A stretch of 64,000 nucleotides of DNA from Streptomyces sp. NBC_00775 (GTDB lineage: Bacteria; Actinomycetota; Actinomycetes; Streptomycetales; Streptomycetaceae): assembly GCF_036347135.1 (NCBI RefSeq), contig NZ_CP108938.1, forward strand, positions 9,982,001 to 10,046,000, written 5' to 3'. Shown in pieces: positions 8,275 through 17,485 of the stretch; positions within the stretch are counted from its first letter, which is position 1, and each line of letters begins with the position of its first letter. Both the position numbers and the translations under genes were made by a program. The notes under the pieces were generated by a model that saw only the letters and a list, made by a program, of their open reading frames with translations, had not been told where the DNA came from and made no database searches.

Positions 8275-10374
8275 GTGCGTACCCACCTCGACCGTCACCT
8301 CACCAACCCGCTGACCGCCGTCCGCAACCTGGGCATCCTCGCCCACGTCGACGCCGGGAAGACCACCGTCACCGAGCGGATCCTGTACGTCACCGGGACC
8401 ACCCACAAGCGTGGCGAGGTCCATGACGGCACGACCGTCACCGACTTCGACTCCCAGGAGCGAGACCGTGGGATCACCATCTTCGCCGCCGCCGTCAGCT
8501 GTGCCTGGGACGGCCACCGGATCAACCTGATCGACACACCGGGCCACGTCGACTTCTCGGACGAGGTGGAGCGCTCGCTGCGTGTCCTCGACGGCGCGAT
8601 CGCGGTGTTCGACGCCGTGGCGGGCGTCGAGCCGCAGAGCGAGTCGGTGTGGCGGCGGGCCGACCGGCACGGCGTACCGCGGATCGCCTTCGTCAACAAG
8701 CTGGACCGCGCCGGTGCCGACCTCGACACCGCGGTCGAGTCGATCCGGGAGCGGTTGCATCCGGCCCCGCTCGTCGTCCAGTTGCCGATCGGCGCGGAGA
8801 ACGCCTTCACCGGCGTGGTGGATCTGCTGCGTATGCGATCGCTGGTCTGGGCCGACGGCGGCGAAACGGTCGAGGAGGGACCGGTACCGGAAGCCCTGCG
8901 CCAAGAAGCGGAGCGGCGCCGCAGGCTGCTGGAGGAAGCGGTGGCGGAACTCCACCCCGCCGCGCTGGAGGAGATCTGCACCCGGTCCACCGTCACCGCG
9001 GCGACGCTGGCCGCCGCGCTGCGCGACCTGACCCGTACCGGCGAGGGCGTGGTGGTGTTGTGCGGCTCGGCCTACCGCAACCGCGGTATTGAGCCGCTGC
9101 TGGACGCCGCCGTCGCCTACCTGCCCTCGCCGCTGGACGTGCCGGCGGTACGCGGCACGCACGGCGGCACGGTGCAGGAGCGGGCCGCCGACCCGGCGGC
9201 GCCGTTCGCGGGGCTGGTGTTCAAGGTGAACGCGACGGCCACGGGACGGCTGACGTATGTACGCGTGTATTCCGGAACAGTGGGAAAGGGAGAGGCGGTG
9301 AGGGACGTGGGCGCGGGACGCACCGAGCGGATCGGCCGGATTCTGCGCGTCCAGGCCGACCGGTACGCGGAGCTGGAGTGCGCGGTGGCCGGTGACATCG
9401 TCGCGCTGATCGGGCCGAAGTCGGCCCGCGCGGGGGCGACTTTGAGCGCCTCCACGGCGCCGCTGCTCCTCGAACCGCCGGCCGTCGCCGATCCGGTCGT
9501 CTCCGTGGCGGTCGAGGCGCGCAGGAGCACCGACACCGACCGCTTGGTCTCGGCGTTGGCACGCCTGGTCGAGGAGGACCCCTCGCTGGTCGTCCGCACC
9601 GACTCCGAGACCGGCCAGACGGTGCTGTCGGGCATGGGCGAGCTGCATCTGGAGGTGGCGGTGGAGAAGATCCGGCGCGCCCACGGGCTGGAGATCGGTG
9701 TCGGCCGGCCGAAGGTGGCCTGTCGGGAGACGGTCGCCCGCGGGGTGTCGGGGCTCGTCCACCGGCACGTCAAACAGGACGGAGGCGCTGGTCAGTTCGC
9801 CCACGTGGTCCTCGACGTCGAGCCGCTGGAGGCCGATCCGAGCGGCGCCGACGGGAGCCCGACGGGCTTCGCGTTCCGCTCGACCGTGGTGGGCGGCCGG
9901 GTGCCGCAGGAGTACGTCCGCGCGGTGGAGGCCGGCTGCCGGGACGCTCTCGCCGAGGGACCGCTCGGCGGTCACCCGGTGACCGGGCTGCGCGTCACCC
10001 TGACCGATGGGGCGACCCATCCGAAGGACTCCTCGGAGATGGCGTTCCGCACGGCCGGCCGACTGGCGCTCCGCGAGGCACTGCGCGCCAGCGCGATGGT
10101 GCTCCTGGAACCGGTGGTCGAGGTCACCGTCACCGTGCCCGCCGACGCCGTGGGCGGGGTGCTCGGCGATCTGGCGGCACGGCGCGGCCGGGTCTCGGGC
10201 TCGCTCACCCGGGTCGGCGCGACGGTGATCACGGCGACCGTGCCGCTGGCCGAACTGTTCGGCTACGCGACCCGACTGCGCAGCCGCACCCAGGGCCGGG
10301 GAGTCTTCACCACCCGGCCCACCGGCTACGCCCCGGCACCGAGCCCGGCGTCCCACGGGACCCCGGCCCGGTAG
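8275..10374 (+). CDS. Elongation factor G paralogue (translational GTPase)
   Basis: The product is 699 residues from the GTG at 8275, which follows GAAAGG; the frame is open further upstream. All GTPase motifs are present near the N-terminus: AHVDAGKTT (G1), DRGITI (G2), DTPGHVD (G3) and NKLD (G4). EF-G domains II-V follow, including [10 protein letters not shown]. The length is that of EF-G and of ribosome-protection proteins (TetM/OtrA group). The gene is not in the str operon (no rpsL, rpsG or tuf nearby), so it is a second copy rather than the housekeeping factor; Streptomyces genomes commonly carry such a paralogue. Whether it translocates, recycles ribosomes or protects against an antibiotic cannot be told from sequence alone. 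Confidence 0.9.
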   Translation: MRTHLDRHLTNPLTAVRNLGILAHVDAGKTTVTERILYVTGTTHKRGEVHDGTTVTDFDSQERDRGITIFAAAVSCAWDGHRINLIDTPGHVDFSDEVERSLRVLDGAIAVFDAVAGVEPQSESVWRRADRHGVPRIAFVNKLDRAGADLDTAVESIRERLHPAPLVVQLPIGAENAFTGVVDLLRMRSLVWADGGETVEEGPVPEALRQEAERRRRLLEEAVAELHPAALEEICTRSTVTAATLAAALRDLTRTGEGVVVLCGSAYRNRGIEPLLDAAVAYLPSPLDVPAVRGTHGGTVQERAADPAAPFAGLVFKVNATATGRLTYVRVYSGTVGKGEAVRDVGAGRTERIGRILRVQADRYAELECAVAGDIVALIGPKSARAGATLSASTAPLLLEPPAVADPVVSVAVEARRSTDTDRLVSALARLVEEDPSLVVRTDSETGQTVLSGMGELHLEVAVEKIRRAHGLEIGVGRPKVACRETVARGVSGLVHRHVKQDGGAGQFAHVVLDVEPLEADPSGADGSPTGFAFRSTVVGGRVPQEYVRAVEAGCRDALAEGPLGGHPVTGLRVTLTDGATHPKDSSEMAFRTAGRLALREALRASAMVLLEPVVEVTVTVPADAVGGVLGDLAARRGRVSGSLTRVGATVITATVPLAELFGYATRLRSRTQGRGVFTTRPTGYAPAPSPASHGTPAR

Positions 10375-10381
10375 CTCCGAC

Positions 10382-10413
10382 GACGGCCCCGCCCCTCCGG
10401 GGGTGGGGCCGTC
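10382..10413 (+). terminator. Strong hairpin terminator after the EF-G paralogue
   Basis: A stem of about 14 bp (GACGGCCCC paired with GGGGCCGTC, extended inward through a G-U and further G-C pairs) has a tight tetraloop. It lies 8 bp after the stop and faces the convergent transporter gene. Confidence 0.75.
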
Positions 10414-10480
10414 CCGGCGTACGGCACACGGGAAGCTGTCACAACGAGGGTCGTGAGTCCGTGGCCGGAGGGCGGCGGCT

Positions 10481-11383
10481 CTACGGACGTGAGGAAAGGA
10501 TGCTGAGGGCGTTGGCGCAGACCACCGCGGTGATGGCGGTCCACTCGATCCAGCCGAGGCGCTGGCCCAGGACGATCCACCCGACCACGGCGGCGAGGAC
10601 CGGGTTGACGCTCATGAACAGGCCGAAGGTCTGCGCGGGCACGCGCCGCAGGGTGACCAGGTCCGCCAGGTAGGGCACGGCGGAGGAGAGGACGCCCGCG
10701 GCGACGGCGTAGCAGACAGCCGCGACGGACGGTGGGTTCCGGACGGCGATCACGAGTCCGACCGGCAGGAACACCAGGGCGGAGAGACAGGCGGCGGCCG
10801 CCGAACCCTGCACTCCGGGGATGCGTCGCCCGACCGTGCGGTTGAGCAGGATGTACGACGCCCAGCAGGTGGCGGCGAGAAGCCCCAGAGCCATCCCGAC
10901 GTAGTCGGTGGAGGGCGTCGGGCGCATCAGGGTGACGACGCCCGCCGCGGCGATCACCGCGCAGCCCGCGTCCACCCGGCGACGTGCGGCGGCCAGCGCG
11001 ATCGTGAGCGGGCCCAGGAACTCCAGGGTCACCGCGAGCCCCAGGCCGACGCGGTCGATGGCGCTGTACAAGGACAGGTTCATCGCCGCGAACACCAGGG
11101 CCAGCAGCAGCACCGGCCACCACTGCCGCCAGGTGTAGGTGCGCGGCCGGGGCCGGCCGACGGCCACGAGGGCGATCGCGGCGACGTACTGGCGTACAGC
11201 GACGACACCGACAGGTCCCAGGGTGGGGAAGGCGAGGGAGCCGATCGCGGCCCCGGTCTGGTTGGACAGGCCGCTGCCGAACATCGTGGCCACAGCCAGC
11301 CGTCTGCCGGCGAGTTCCGCTCCGAACGGCACCGGGACCGTCGGGAGCGCGGGTGCTGCTGTGGTGGTGGGCGCTGCATCCAT
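10481..11383 (-). CDS. EamA/DMT-family transporter, RhtA-like
   Basis: The 300-residue protein has about ten hydrophobic helices in two EamA repeats. Family landmarks include FGSGLSNQTGAAIGSLAFP near the start, AAMNLSLYSAIDRVGLGLAVTLEFLGPL in the first repeat and SAVPYLADLVTLRRVPAQTFGLFMSVNPVLAAVVGWIVL in the second. Relatives export amino acids such as threonine and homoserine, or other small metabolites. It is divergent from a LysR-type gene only 68 bp away, the classic layout for a LysR-controlled exporter. Confidence 0.9.
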   Translation of the reverse strand: MDAAPTTTAAPALPTVPVPFGAELAGRRLAVATMFGSGLSNQTGAAIGSLAFPTLGPVGVVAVRQYVAAIALVAVGRPRPRTYTWRQWWPVLLLALVFAAMNLSLYSAIDRVGLGLAVTLEFLGPLTIALAAARRRVDAGCAVIAAAGVVTLMRPTPSTDYVGMALGLLAATCWASYILLNRTVGRRIPGVQGSAAAACLSALVFLPVGLVIAVRNPPSVAAVCYAVAAGVLSSAVPYLADLVTLRRVPAQTFGLFMSVNPVLAAVVGWIVLGQRLGWIEWTAITAVVCANALSILSSRP

Positions 11384-11451
11384 GCCGCGATGGTGCGACG
11401 GGACTCCTCTTGCGCAAAATGCATCCGGTGATTCATCTATACGCTGTCGTC

Positions 11452-12306
11452 ATGGATGTGGAGCTGCGGCAGTTGCGCTGTCTCGTCGCGATCGTCGACG
11501 AGGGCACGTTCACCGACGCCGCCATCGTGCTGGGCGTCTCCCAGGCGGCTGTGTCCCGCACGCTGGCGTCGCTCGAACGCGCCCTGGGCGTACGGCTGTT
11601 GCGGCGCACCTCCCGCGAGGTGACCCCGACGGCGACCGGGCTGCGCGTGGTGGCGCATGCCCGGCGGGTGCTCGGCGAGGTGGACGACCTGGTCCAGGAG
11701 GCCAGGTCGGGTCACGCCGCGCTGCGGATGGGGTACGCCTGGTCGGCACTCGGCCGTCACACACTGGTCTTCCAGCGCCGTTGGGCCGGCGCGCACCCCG
11801 AGACGGACCTGCGGCTCGTGCGCGTCAACTCCCCCACGGCCGGACTCGCGGAGGGGGCGTGTGACCTGGCCGTCGTCCGCAGGACACTGGACGACCGCCG
11901 GTTCGACTCCGCCATCGTGGGACTGGAACGCCGGCTGTGCGCCATGGCCTCCGACGACCCCTTGGCCGTACGCCGCTCGGTCGGACTCGCCGACATCGCC
12001 GGCCGCACCCTGCTGGTCGACCGGAGGACCGGCACCACCACGACGGACCTGTGGCCGGCGGACTCCCGCCCGGCGACCAGGGAAACGCACGATGTCGACG
12101 ACTGGCTCACCGCGATCTCCACGGGCCGCTGCGTGGGCATGACGGCCGAGTCGACCGCCAACCAGTACCCGCGCCCCGGCATCGTCTACCGGCCGGTGCG
12201 CGACGCCGAGCCGATCGCGGTGCGGCTGGCCTGGTGGCGGGACGACGCGCATCCCGCCGCCCCGGCCGCGATAGAGCTCCTCACGGAGCTGTACCGCGAG
12301 GGGTGA
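11452..12306 (+). CDS. LysR-type transcriptional regulator
   Basis: The 284-residue protein has the N-terminal LysR winged helix (MDVELRQLRCLVAIVDEG through QAAVSRTLASLERALGVRLLRRT, residues 1-60), followed by a periplasmic-binding-like effector domain. The ATG at 11452 gives the standard start; the open frame upstream adds unrelated sequence. It is divergent from the DMT exporter and probably controls it from the 68-bp shared region. The effector is unknown. Confidence 0.9.
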   Translation: MDVELRQLRCLVAIVDEGTFTDAAIVLGVSQAAVSRTLASLERALGVRLLRRTSREVTPTATGLRVVAHARRVLGEVDDLVQEARSGHAALRMGYAWSALGRHTLVFQRRWAGAHPETDLRLVRVNSPTAGLAEGACDLAVVRRTLDDRRFDSAIVGLERRLCAMASDDPLAVRRSVGLADIAGRTLLVDRRTGTTTTDLWPADSRPATRETHDVDDWLTAISTGRCVGMTAESTANQYPRPGIVYRPVRDAEPIAVRLAWWRDDAHPAAPAAIELLTELYREG

Positions 12307-12357
12307 CCCGTGGCCGGAAGTTCCCCTGACGCCTAGTCAGTGACGCCTTGAGAAAAG

Positions 12358-12395
12358 GGTGTTGAGGGCAGCTCCCATCAACTGCCCTCAACACC
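12358..12395. terminator. Bidirectional terminator between LysR and cupin genes
   Basis: A 14-bp perfect stem (GGTGTTGAGGGCAG with CTGCCCTCAACACC) and a 10-nt loop sit between two convergent genes, preceded by AAAA on the plus strand. Confidence 0.88.
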
Positions 12396-12398
12396 GGC

Positions 12399-12803
12399 TC
12401 ATCCCATCTGGTCCGCGTCCGAAAGGTGTTCCACCGTCTTGCCGCTCTCGGTGAACGTCCGTGTCACATGGCCGGATGAGTACACCCACAGGATGCGCAG
12501 CGGCCGGTCGCCGATGTTCCTGAACAGATGGGGGATCGGCGACGGAACGTAAGTGGTGTCGAACTGCTCCAGCTTCGTCACCTCGCCGTCGACCACCACC
12601 TCCGCCTCGCCTTCGAGGATCGTCACGTGCTCGTCGCAGTTGTGCGAGTGCAACGGCGCCCCGGAACCGACCGGATACACGCTCATCCCGCTGGTGATCC
12701 GGTTCTCCCCGCCCGCCGCCGACGTCGTGATCAGCGGTGTCGTCACGACGGAACCGCCGCGGTCGAGCAGGGGCACGGACGCGGCCTTGATGATCGTGGT
12801 CAT
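12399..12803 (-). CDS. Small single-domain cupin protein
   Basis: The protein is 134 residues from the ATG at 12803, which follows GAGAGGAACTCCGG. The cupin motif-1 metal region is [21 protein letters not shown] (His, His, Glu) and motif 2 is [22 protein letters not shown]. Cupins of this size are sugar or aromatic isomerases, dioxygenases or binding proteins; the substrate is unknown. It diverges from the CMD gene and importer of module A, so it is probably expressed with them from the shared 200-bp promoter region. Confidence 0.85.
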   Translation of the reverse strand: MTTIIKAASVPLLDRGGSVVTTPLITTSAAGGENRITSGMSVYPVGSGAPLHSHNCDEHVTILEGEAEVVVDGEVTKLEQFDTTYVPSPIPHLFRNIGDRPLRILWVYSSGHVTRTFTESGKTVEHLSDADQMG

Positions 12804-12870
12804 CCGGAGTTCCTCTCCAATCAACGGTGATGCGTCGACCGACGTTAGGTCGCGTCCCCGTGAATGGGTG

Positions 12871-12908
12871 CCCTCCAGCGTGCAGTTTTACCTTGCACTC
12901 CGGGAGGG
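12871..12908. promoter_or_regulatory. Nested inverted repeat in the cupin/CMD divergent promoter region
   Basis: An outer pair CCCTCC/GGAGGG encloses an inner pair GTGCA/TGCAC around an AT-rich centre (GTTTTACCT). The structure lies 99 bp before the CMD start and 68 bp from the cupin start, so an operator for the divergent genes is plausible. The binding protein is unknown. Confidence 0.4.
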
Positions 12909-13006
12909 GTGAGCTTCTCGAACCCGGCTGTACCGTCGGCTGGCATCGCACGACTTCCCAGTACGTGCCTGAAACACGCCGGAAAGAAAAGGCAGGTATC
13001 GGCCAC

Positions 13007-13600
13007 ATGAGGCTCCCCGTTCTGACCGATGAGGAAATGGACCCGCGCCAGCAGGAACTGGCCGCCCGCATCGCCGGCCGGCGCGGCGCCGTCCGTGGCC
13101 CGTTCCGGGTCTGGCTGCACAGCCCGGAGATGTGCGAGCGTGCCGAGTCCCTCGGCGCCTTCGCCCGCTTCGACTGCAGCCTCCCCAAGCACCTGCGTGA
13201 GCTCACCCTGCTGATGGCCGCCCGGAACTGGGACGCGCAGTACTCCTGGAACGCGCATGTGCACCAGGCGATCGAGGCCGGCATCCCGGAGGCCGCCGTC
13301 AAGGCCGTGGCCGAGAAGCGCGAGGCGGTCTTCGACAACGAGGCGGACCAGGCCTTCTACCAGTTCTGCCAGGAGATCCTCGAAGAGCACTTCGTCTCCG
13401 ACGAGACCTTCGCCCGCGCTCTGGAGCACTTCGGCTCCAAGGGCCTGGTCGACACCATCGGCGCGCTCGGCAACTTCACGATGCTCGGCATGTGTCTGAA
13501 CACCTTCCAGGTGGACCTCCAGGCGGACCGCGAGCCCCCCTTCCCCGACATCCGCGGCTACGAGCGCGTCGCCCCCGACGCCGACGGACCGCGGCCGTGA
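13007..13600 (+). CDS. Carboxymuconolactone-decarboxylase-like (CMD/AhpD fold) protein, copy 1
   Basis: The 197-residue all-helical protein contains the CMD-family block LRELTLLMAARNWDAQYSWNAHVHQAIEAGI (about residues 64-94). The AhpD peroxidase CxxC motif is absent, so a thiol peroxidase role is unlikely; a decarboxylase or isomerase-like role in ring-fission pathways fits better. The C-terminus (FQVDLQADREPPFPDI) is almost identical to that of the copy at 32929. The next gene, the importer ATPase, either overlaps its stop (GTGA) or starts 39 bp later, so they form one operon. Confidence 0.85.
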   Translation: MRLPVLTDEEMDPRQQELAARIAGRRGAVRGPFRVWLHSPEMCERAESLGAFARFDCSLPKHLRELTLLMAARNWDAQYSWNAHVHQAIEAGIPEAAVKAVAEKREAVFDNEADQAFYQFCQEILEEHFVSDETFARALEHFGSKGLVDTIGALGNFTMLGMCLNTFQVDLQADREPPFPDIRGYERVAPDADGPRP

Positions 13601-13638
13601 CAGCCCTTACGGGTCCGGACACGCAGGGAGGCACCGCT

Positions 13639-15174
13639 GTGACACCCAGGACACCGACCACGGCCGACGGCGGTGCCGGTACGACGCCCCAGGCCGTGGT
13701 CCGGGTACGAGGCGTCACCAAGAGCTTCGGCGGGGCGGCCGCGCTGAAAGGCGTGGATCTCGACCTGTACCCCGGCGAAGTGCACGCCTTGATGGGCATG
13801 AACGGAGCCGGCAAGTCGACGCTGGTGCAGATCCTCTCCGGAGTGCACCAGCCCGACGGCGGCACCATCGAGGTCAACGGGCACGCCCAGCACGGGCTGA
13901 CCGTGCGCAAGGCCCGCCGCCAGGGCATCGCCTCGGTTCCCCAGCGCCGCGAGCTGGCGATGGGACTGACCGTGGCCGAGAACGTCATGATGGGCGATCT
14001 GCCGACCCGGCGCGGTGCCGTGCACTGGAGAGAGCTCAAGTCCGAGGCGAAACGGGCGCTCTCGGGCCTCGGCATCGACATCGACGTGGAGCGCACCGCG
14101 GGCTCCCTCACCGTCGCCGAGCAGACCATGGTCGAGGTGGCGCGGGAGGTGCGCCGCGGTGGCCGGATCCTGATCCTCGACGAGCCGACCGCCTGCCTGA
14201 GCGCGGAGGCGGCGAACCAGATCAGGGCTCTGGTACGCACGCTCCGCGACGAGGGCGTCGCCGTCGTCTACATCTCGCACTACATCGACGAGGTCATGGC
14301 CGTCGCCGACCGCCTCACCGTCCTGCGCGACGGGGAAGTGGTGACCTGCGCTCCGGCCGGTGAGATGGATCCCGCCGGGCTGGTCCGCAGCATGGTCGGC
14401 CGGGACGTGGTCTCGCGCCGCCCCGACCGCCCCGCTCCCAAGGACGAGATCGGCCTGGCCGTGCGCGGCCTGAGCCAGGGCCGGGCCGTCCAGGACTTCA
14501 CCGTCGAGGTGCGCAAGGGCGAGATCGTCGCCGTCCTCGGCCCCGCCGGGGACGCGCAGTCCTGCCTCTTCGACCTGCTCTCCGGGCGGCAGCGCCCGGA
14601 CGCCGGGGAACTCAGTGTCGACGGTGGCCCCGTGCCCTTCGGCCGTATCACGGCCTCGCTGGCCAGCGGCCTGCGCTGCGTCACCGGCGACCGGCGGACC
14701 CTGGGCCTCGTCCCGGACATGTCCCTGGACGAGAACCTGATGCTGGCCGGCGACCGCTTCGCACGGCGGCGGCTGCATCTGCGCGCCGAACTCGCCCGAC
14801 GGGCCGCACCGTTGCGCGAGAGCTTCGGCGTGGTCGCCCTCACCGGCAATCCGCCGGTGGGCGCGCTGTCCGGCGGCAACCAGCAGAAGGTCCTGCTGGG
14901 CAAATGGCTGGAGACCGAGCCCGTCGCGTGCTTCCTCGAAGACCCCACCAACGGCGTGGACATCGCGGCCATGGCGGACATCCACACCCTCGTCGACGAC
15001 CTCGCCTCGCGCGGTGTGGCCGTACTGCTCGCCTCCTCCTCCGCCGAGGAGGTCATGCGGCTGGCCGACCGGGTCGTCGTCGTCAGCGCCGGCCGCACGG
15101 TCGCCGTACACGACATCACCACCATCACGCGCGACGAGCTCGTCGCCACCGCTCTCGGAGGTCAACCGCAGTGA
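13639..15174 (+). CDS. Ribose-type ABC transporter ATPase (two fused nucleotide-binding domains)
   Basis: The product is 511 residues from the GTG at 13639, which has AGGGAGG in good position; a GTG at 13597 overlapping the previous stop is the alternative. Domain 1 has Walker A GMNGAGKST and Walker B ILILDEPT. Domain 2 has a degenerate Walker A (GPAGDAQSC) and a clear signature LSGGNQQKVLLGKWL. A hydrolytically weak second site is normal for RbsA/MglA proteins. It powers uptake of a sugar or sugar-like compound together with the permease and binding protein that follow. Confidence 0.93.
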   Translation: MTPRTPTTADGGAGTTPQAVVRVRGVTKSFGGAAALKGVDLDLYPGEVHALMGMNGAGKSTLVQILSGVHQPDGGTIEVNGHAQHGLTVRKARRQGIASVPQRRELAMGLTVAENVMMGDLPTRRGAVHWRELKSEAKRALSGLGIDIDVERTAGSLTVAEQTMVEVAREVRRGGRILILDEPTACLSAEAANQIRALVRTLRDEGVAVVYISHYIDEVMAVADRLTVLRDGEVVTCAPAGEMDPAGLVRSMVGRDVVSRRPDRPAPKDEIGLAVRGLSQGRAVQDFTVEVRKGEIVAVLGPAGDAQSCLFDLLSGRQRPDAGELSVDGGPVPFGRITASLASGLRCVTGDRRTLGLVPDMSLDENLMLAGDRFARRRLHLRAELARRAAPLRESFGVVALTGNPPVGALSGGNQQKVLLGKWLETEPVACFLEDPTNGVDIAAMADIHTLVDDLASRGVAVLLASSSAEEVMRLADRVVVVSAGRTVAVHDITTITRDELVATALGGQPQ

Positions 15175-16187
15175 GCGTCAAGACACTTCCCGATGCCCCC
15201 GGCGTCTCCGACCCGCCCGAGGCACCCCGGTCCCGGTTCTCGCTCGACGCTCTGCGGAGCGTGCCGCACGCCGGTCTGATCGCGGTCCTGGCGATCGTGG
15301 TGGTCTTCACCGCGGTGCAGTCCGCCACGTTCGCCACCGACCGCAACATCGTCAACATCCTGAGCCAGGTGAGCGTCAACGCCGTGCTCGCCGCCGGCCT
15401 CACGCTGTTGATGACCGCGGGCGGCATGGACTTCTCCATGGGCAGCAACGTCGCGGTCACGGCGGCCGTCGCGGCGAAGCTGCTGGCGGACGGCCAGTCC
15501 ACGGGCCTCGCGGTGATGGTCGCGCTGCTGCTGGGCACGGCCATAGGCCTGGTCAACGGGCTGGTCGTGACGTTCACCAACGTGGCACCGTTCGTGGCGA
15601 CCCTGGCGTCGGCCACCCTGCTCGACGGCGTCGCCCTCCTGGTGCACGACGGCAACACCATCTCCATCGGCACCCGGATGTTCGCGCTCGGCAACAACAA
15701 GATCCTCGGCGTGCCCTACCTGCTGGTCGTGGCCGTCCTGGTGCTGGTGGCCACCGCCCTGGTCATGAGGTTCACCGTGTTCGGCCGGGACGCCTTCGCG
15801 ATCGGCGGCAACGAGCACGTCGCCCGCCTCAGCGGCATCAACGTCACGGCGCGCAAGCTCGTGCTCTACGGCACGACCGGCGCCCTCTCGGGGCTGGCGG
15901 GCCTGATGCTGCTGTCCCGGCTGGGTTCCAGCAGCCCGGGCGGCACCGCCGGTCTCTCGCTACAGCTCTCCGTCGTGGCCGCGGTCGTCATCGGCGGGAC
16001 CTCGCTCGCCGGCGGCTACGGCACCGTGATCGGCACCGCCCTCGGCCTGGTGCTCCTCGGTGTGGTGGCCAACGCGCTCAACCTCCTGGACTTCTCCAGC
16101 AACTACCAGCCGGTCTCCGTCGGCGCCGTGCTGCTCATCGCGGCCATCGCCAACGAGATGCACAAGGCCCGCTCCTCGCGGCACTGA
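15171..16187 (+). CDS. Ribose-type ABC transporter permease
   Basis: The 338-residue RbsC-family protein has about eight to ten membrane helices and the conserved region VIGGTSLAGGYGTVIGTALG near the C-terminus. The GTG start overlaps the ATPase stop codon (GTGA), so the two are translationally coupled. Residues 1-30 are a hydrophilic cytoplasmic leader. Confidence 0.93.
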   Translation: MSVKTLPDAPGVSDPPEAPRSRFSLDALRSVPHAGLIAVLAIVVVFTAVQSATFATDRNIVNILSQVSVNAVLAAGLTLLMTAGGMDFSMGSNVAVTAAVAAKLLADGQSTGLAVMVALLLGTAIGLVNGLVVTFTNVAPFVATLASATLLDGVALLVHDGNTISIGTRMFALGNNKILGVPYLLVVAVLVLVATALVMRFTVFGRDAFAIGGNEHVARLSGINVTARKLVLYGTTGALSGLAGLMLLSRLGSSSPGGTAGLSLQLSVVAAVVIGGTSLAGGYGTVIGTALGLVLLGVVANALNLLDFSSNYQPVSVGAVLLIAAIANEMHKARSSRH

Positions 16188-16212
16188 TCACCACCCCCCT
16201 CGTCTTTGCTCA

Positions 16213-16238
16213 CGGCTCGTCGCGCTCTCGGCTCGTCG
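16213..16238 (+). repeat. Short direct repeat before the binding-protein gene
   Basis: CGGCTCGTCG occurs twice with starts 16 bp apart, in the 83-bp gap between permease and binding-protein genes. It may be part of a Streptomyces intergenic repeat or an mRNA element that raises binding-protein expression. The significance is uncertain. Confidence 0.35.
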
Positions 16239-16270
16239 TGCTCACAGCCCCCTATGAAAGGCGGTTCACC

Positions 16271-17224
16271 ATGAGACTTTCCGCCCGCTCCCGCTACGCC
16301 CTGTTCGCCGCGGTCGCCTGCAGCACCCTGGTGCTCAGCGGCTGTGGCAAGGACAACGGCTCAACCGGTTCCGGAGACGTCACCCTCGGGTTCGTCAACG
16401 GTGGCGACACCAACTTCCACAGCTGTCTGCAGAAGGCCGTCGAGCAGACGGCGAAGACCGAGAACGCCAAGGTCTACACGTCCAACTCGCACCAGAATGC
16501 AGGAACCGAGCTGTCCAACATCGAGGACATGATCTCCCGCAACGTGAGCGCGCTGATCGTGCAGACGGTCAACGTCGACTCGCTCAAGGGCGACATAGCC
16601 AAGGCCAAGGCCTCCAACATCCCGATCTACCTGACGTCCGTCGCCACCAGCGACGTGAACGACATCCTCGGCGCGGCCGTCGTCGACCTCAAGAAGGTCG
16701 GCAGCCTGGACGCCGGCTGGATCGGGACGGACGCCGCCGGCAAGAACGTGAAGGTCGGCATCGTCGCGGGTGCCCCCGGCGCCGCCTCCGACCTGCTCGT
16801 GGGCGGATTCAAGGGCGCCCTGCCCGCCAACGCCAAGGTGGTCGCGAACCAGCCCGGCATGTTCAACCCCGCCAAGGCGCAGGACGTCGCCGAGAACATG
16901 ATCCAGGCCCACCCCGACCTGGACTACGCGTTCGTCGCCAACGAGGAGATGGCCTTCGCCGTCCGCAAGGCGTTCGACGCCGCCGGTGCCAAGGACGTCA
17001 AGATCGTGACCGCCAACGGCACCGACGAGGGCCTGGCCGCCGTCAAGGACGGCCGTTTCTCCGCCACCGTGGCGAACTCGGCGATGACGATCGGCCAGAC
17101 GGCGGTGAAGAACGCGATCGGTCTGCTGGACAAGAAAAAGGTTGACAAAATTGCCAACATTCCTCTTCTCTTGGTCACCAAGGACAACCTGACCAAGGCT
17201 CCCCAGTACTGCCCCAAGTCATAG
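16271..17224 (+). CDS. Ribose-type ABC transporter substrate-binding lipoprotein
   Basis: The 317-residue protein has a lipoprotein signal with lipobox LSGC (Cys about residue 24). A periplasmic-binding type I fold follows (TLGFVNGGDTNFHSCLQKAVEQTA, then SNIPIYLTSVATSDVNDILGAAVVDLKKVG). RbsB relatives bind ribose, xylose, inositol or autoinducer-like sugars. The motif pattern is too divergent to name the ligand, and the catabolic genes around it suggest a sugar-like or cyclic polyol ligand. The start follows GAAAGGCGG. It is last in the importer operon, before a gap with repeats. Confidence 0.9.
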   Translation: MRLSARSRYALFAAVACSTLVLSGCGKDNGSTGSGDVTLGFVNGGDTNFHSCLQKAVEQTAKTENAKVYTSNSHQNAGTELSNIEDMISRNVSALIVQTVNVDSLKGDIAKAKASNIPIYLTSVATSDVNDILGAAVVDLKKVGSLDAGWIGTDAAGKNVKVGIVAGAPGAASDLLVGGFKGALPANAKVVANQPGMFNPAKAQDVAENMIQAHPDLDYAFVANEEMAFAVRKAFDAAGAKDVKIVTANGTDEGLAAVKDGRFSATVANSAMTIGQTAVKNAIGLLDKKKVDKIANIPLLLVTKDNLTKAPQYCPKS

Positions 17225-17284
17225 CCGACCTGGGGAACGGTGCCTGCCTCACAGCGTCCTGAGCCGCCCGTCCGCCGCATCGTT

Positions 17285-17355
17285 GGAATGTCCCGGTAGA
17301 GCCTGCCCACTCTCGGCTTCGCGCGAGCGGGGAGACCCCCCACCGCGGACATTCC
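17285..17355. repeat. Inverted GGAATGTCC pair flanking a Streptomyces-type intergenic palindrome
   Basis: GGAATGTCC at 17285-17293 and its complement at 17347-17355 flank CTCTCGGCTTCGCGCGAGCGGGGAG. That inner sequence resembles a palindromic element I recognise as very common between Streptomyces genes. The whole may fold as a stem-loop after the importer operon. Confidence 0.45.
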
Positions 17356-17485
17356 GGCCCTGCACGACCCTACGACCGGACCGCCGTGAGGCCCACCTCT
17401 CGGGCGGACGCACCATCCGCACACTCGTACGACCGGCAACGCCGCCGGGGCCCACCCCTGGCAGTCGTGGGCCTCCGGAGGAAAC

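Noticed and set aside
8200..10356. A 718-codon open frame antisense to the EF-G paralogue
   Set aside because: No recognisable domain; fully overlapped by an unmistakable GTPase gene on the other strand.
17138..17150. GGTTGACAAAATT, similar to the GntR operator
   Set aside because: It lies inside the coding sequence of the binding protein (Lys-Val-Asp-Lys-Ile codons) and lacks the palindrome.
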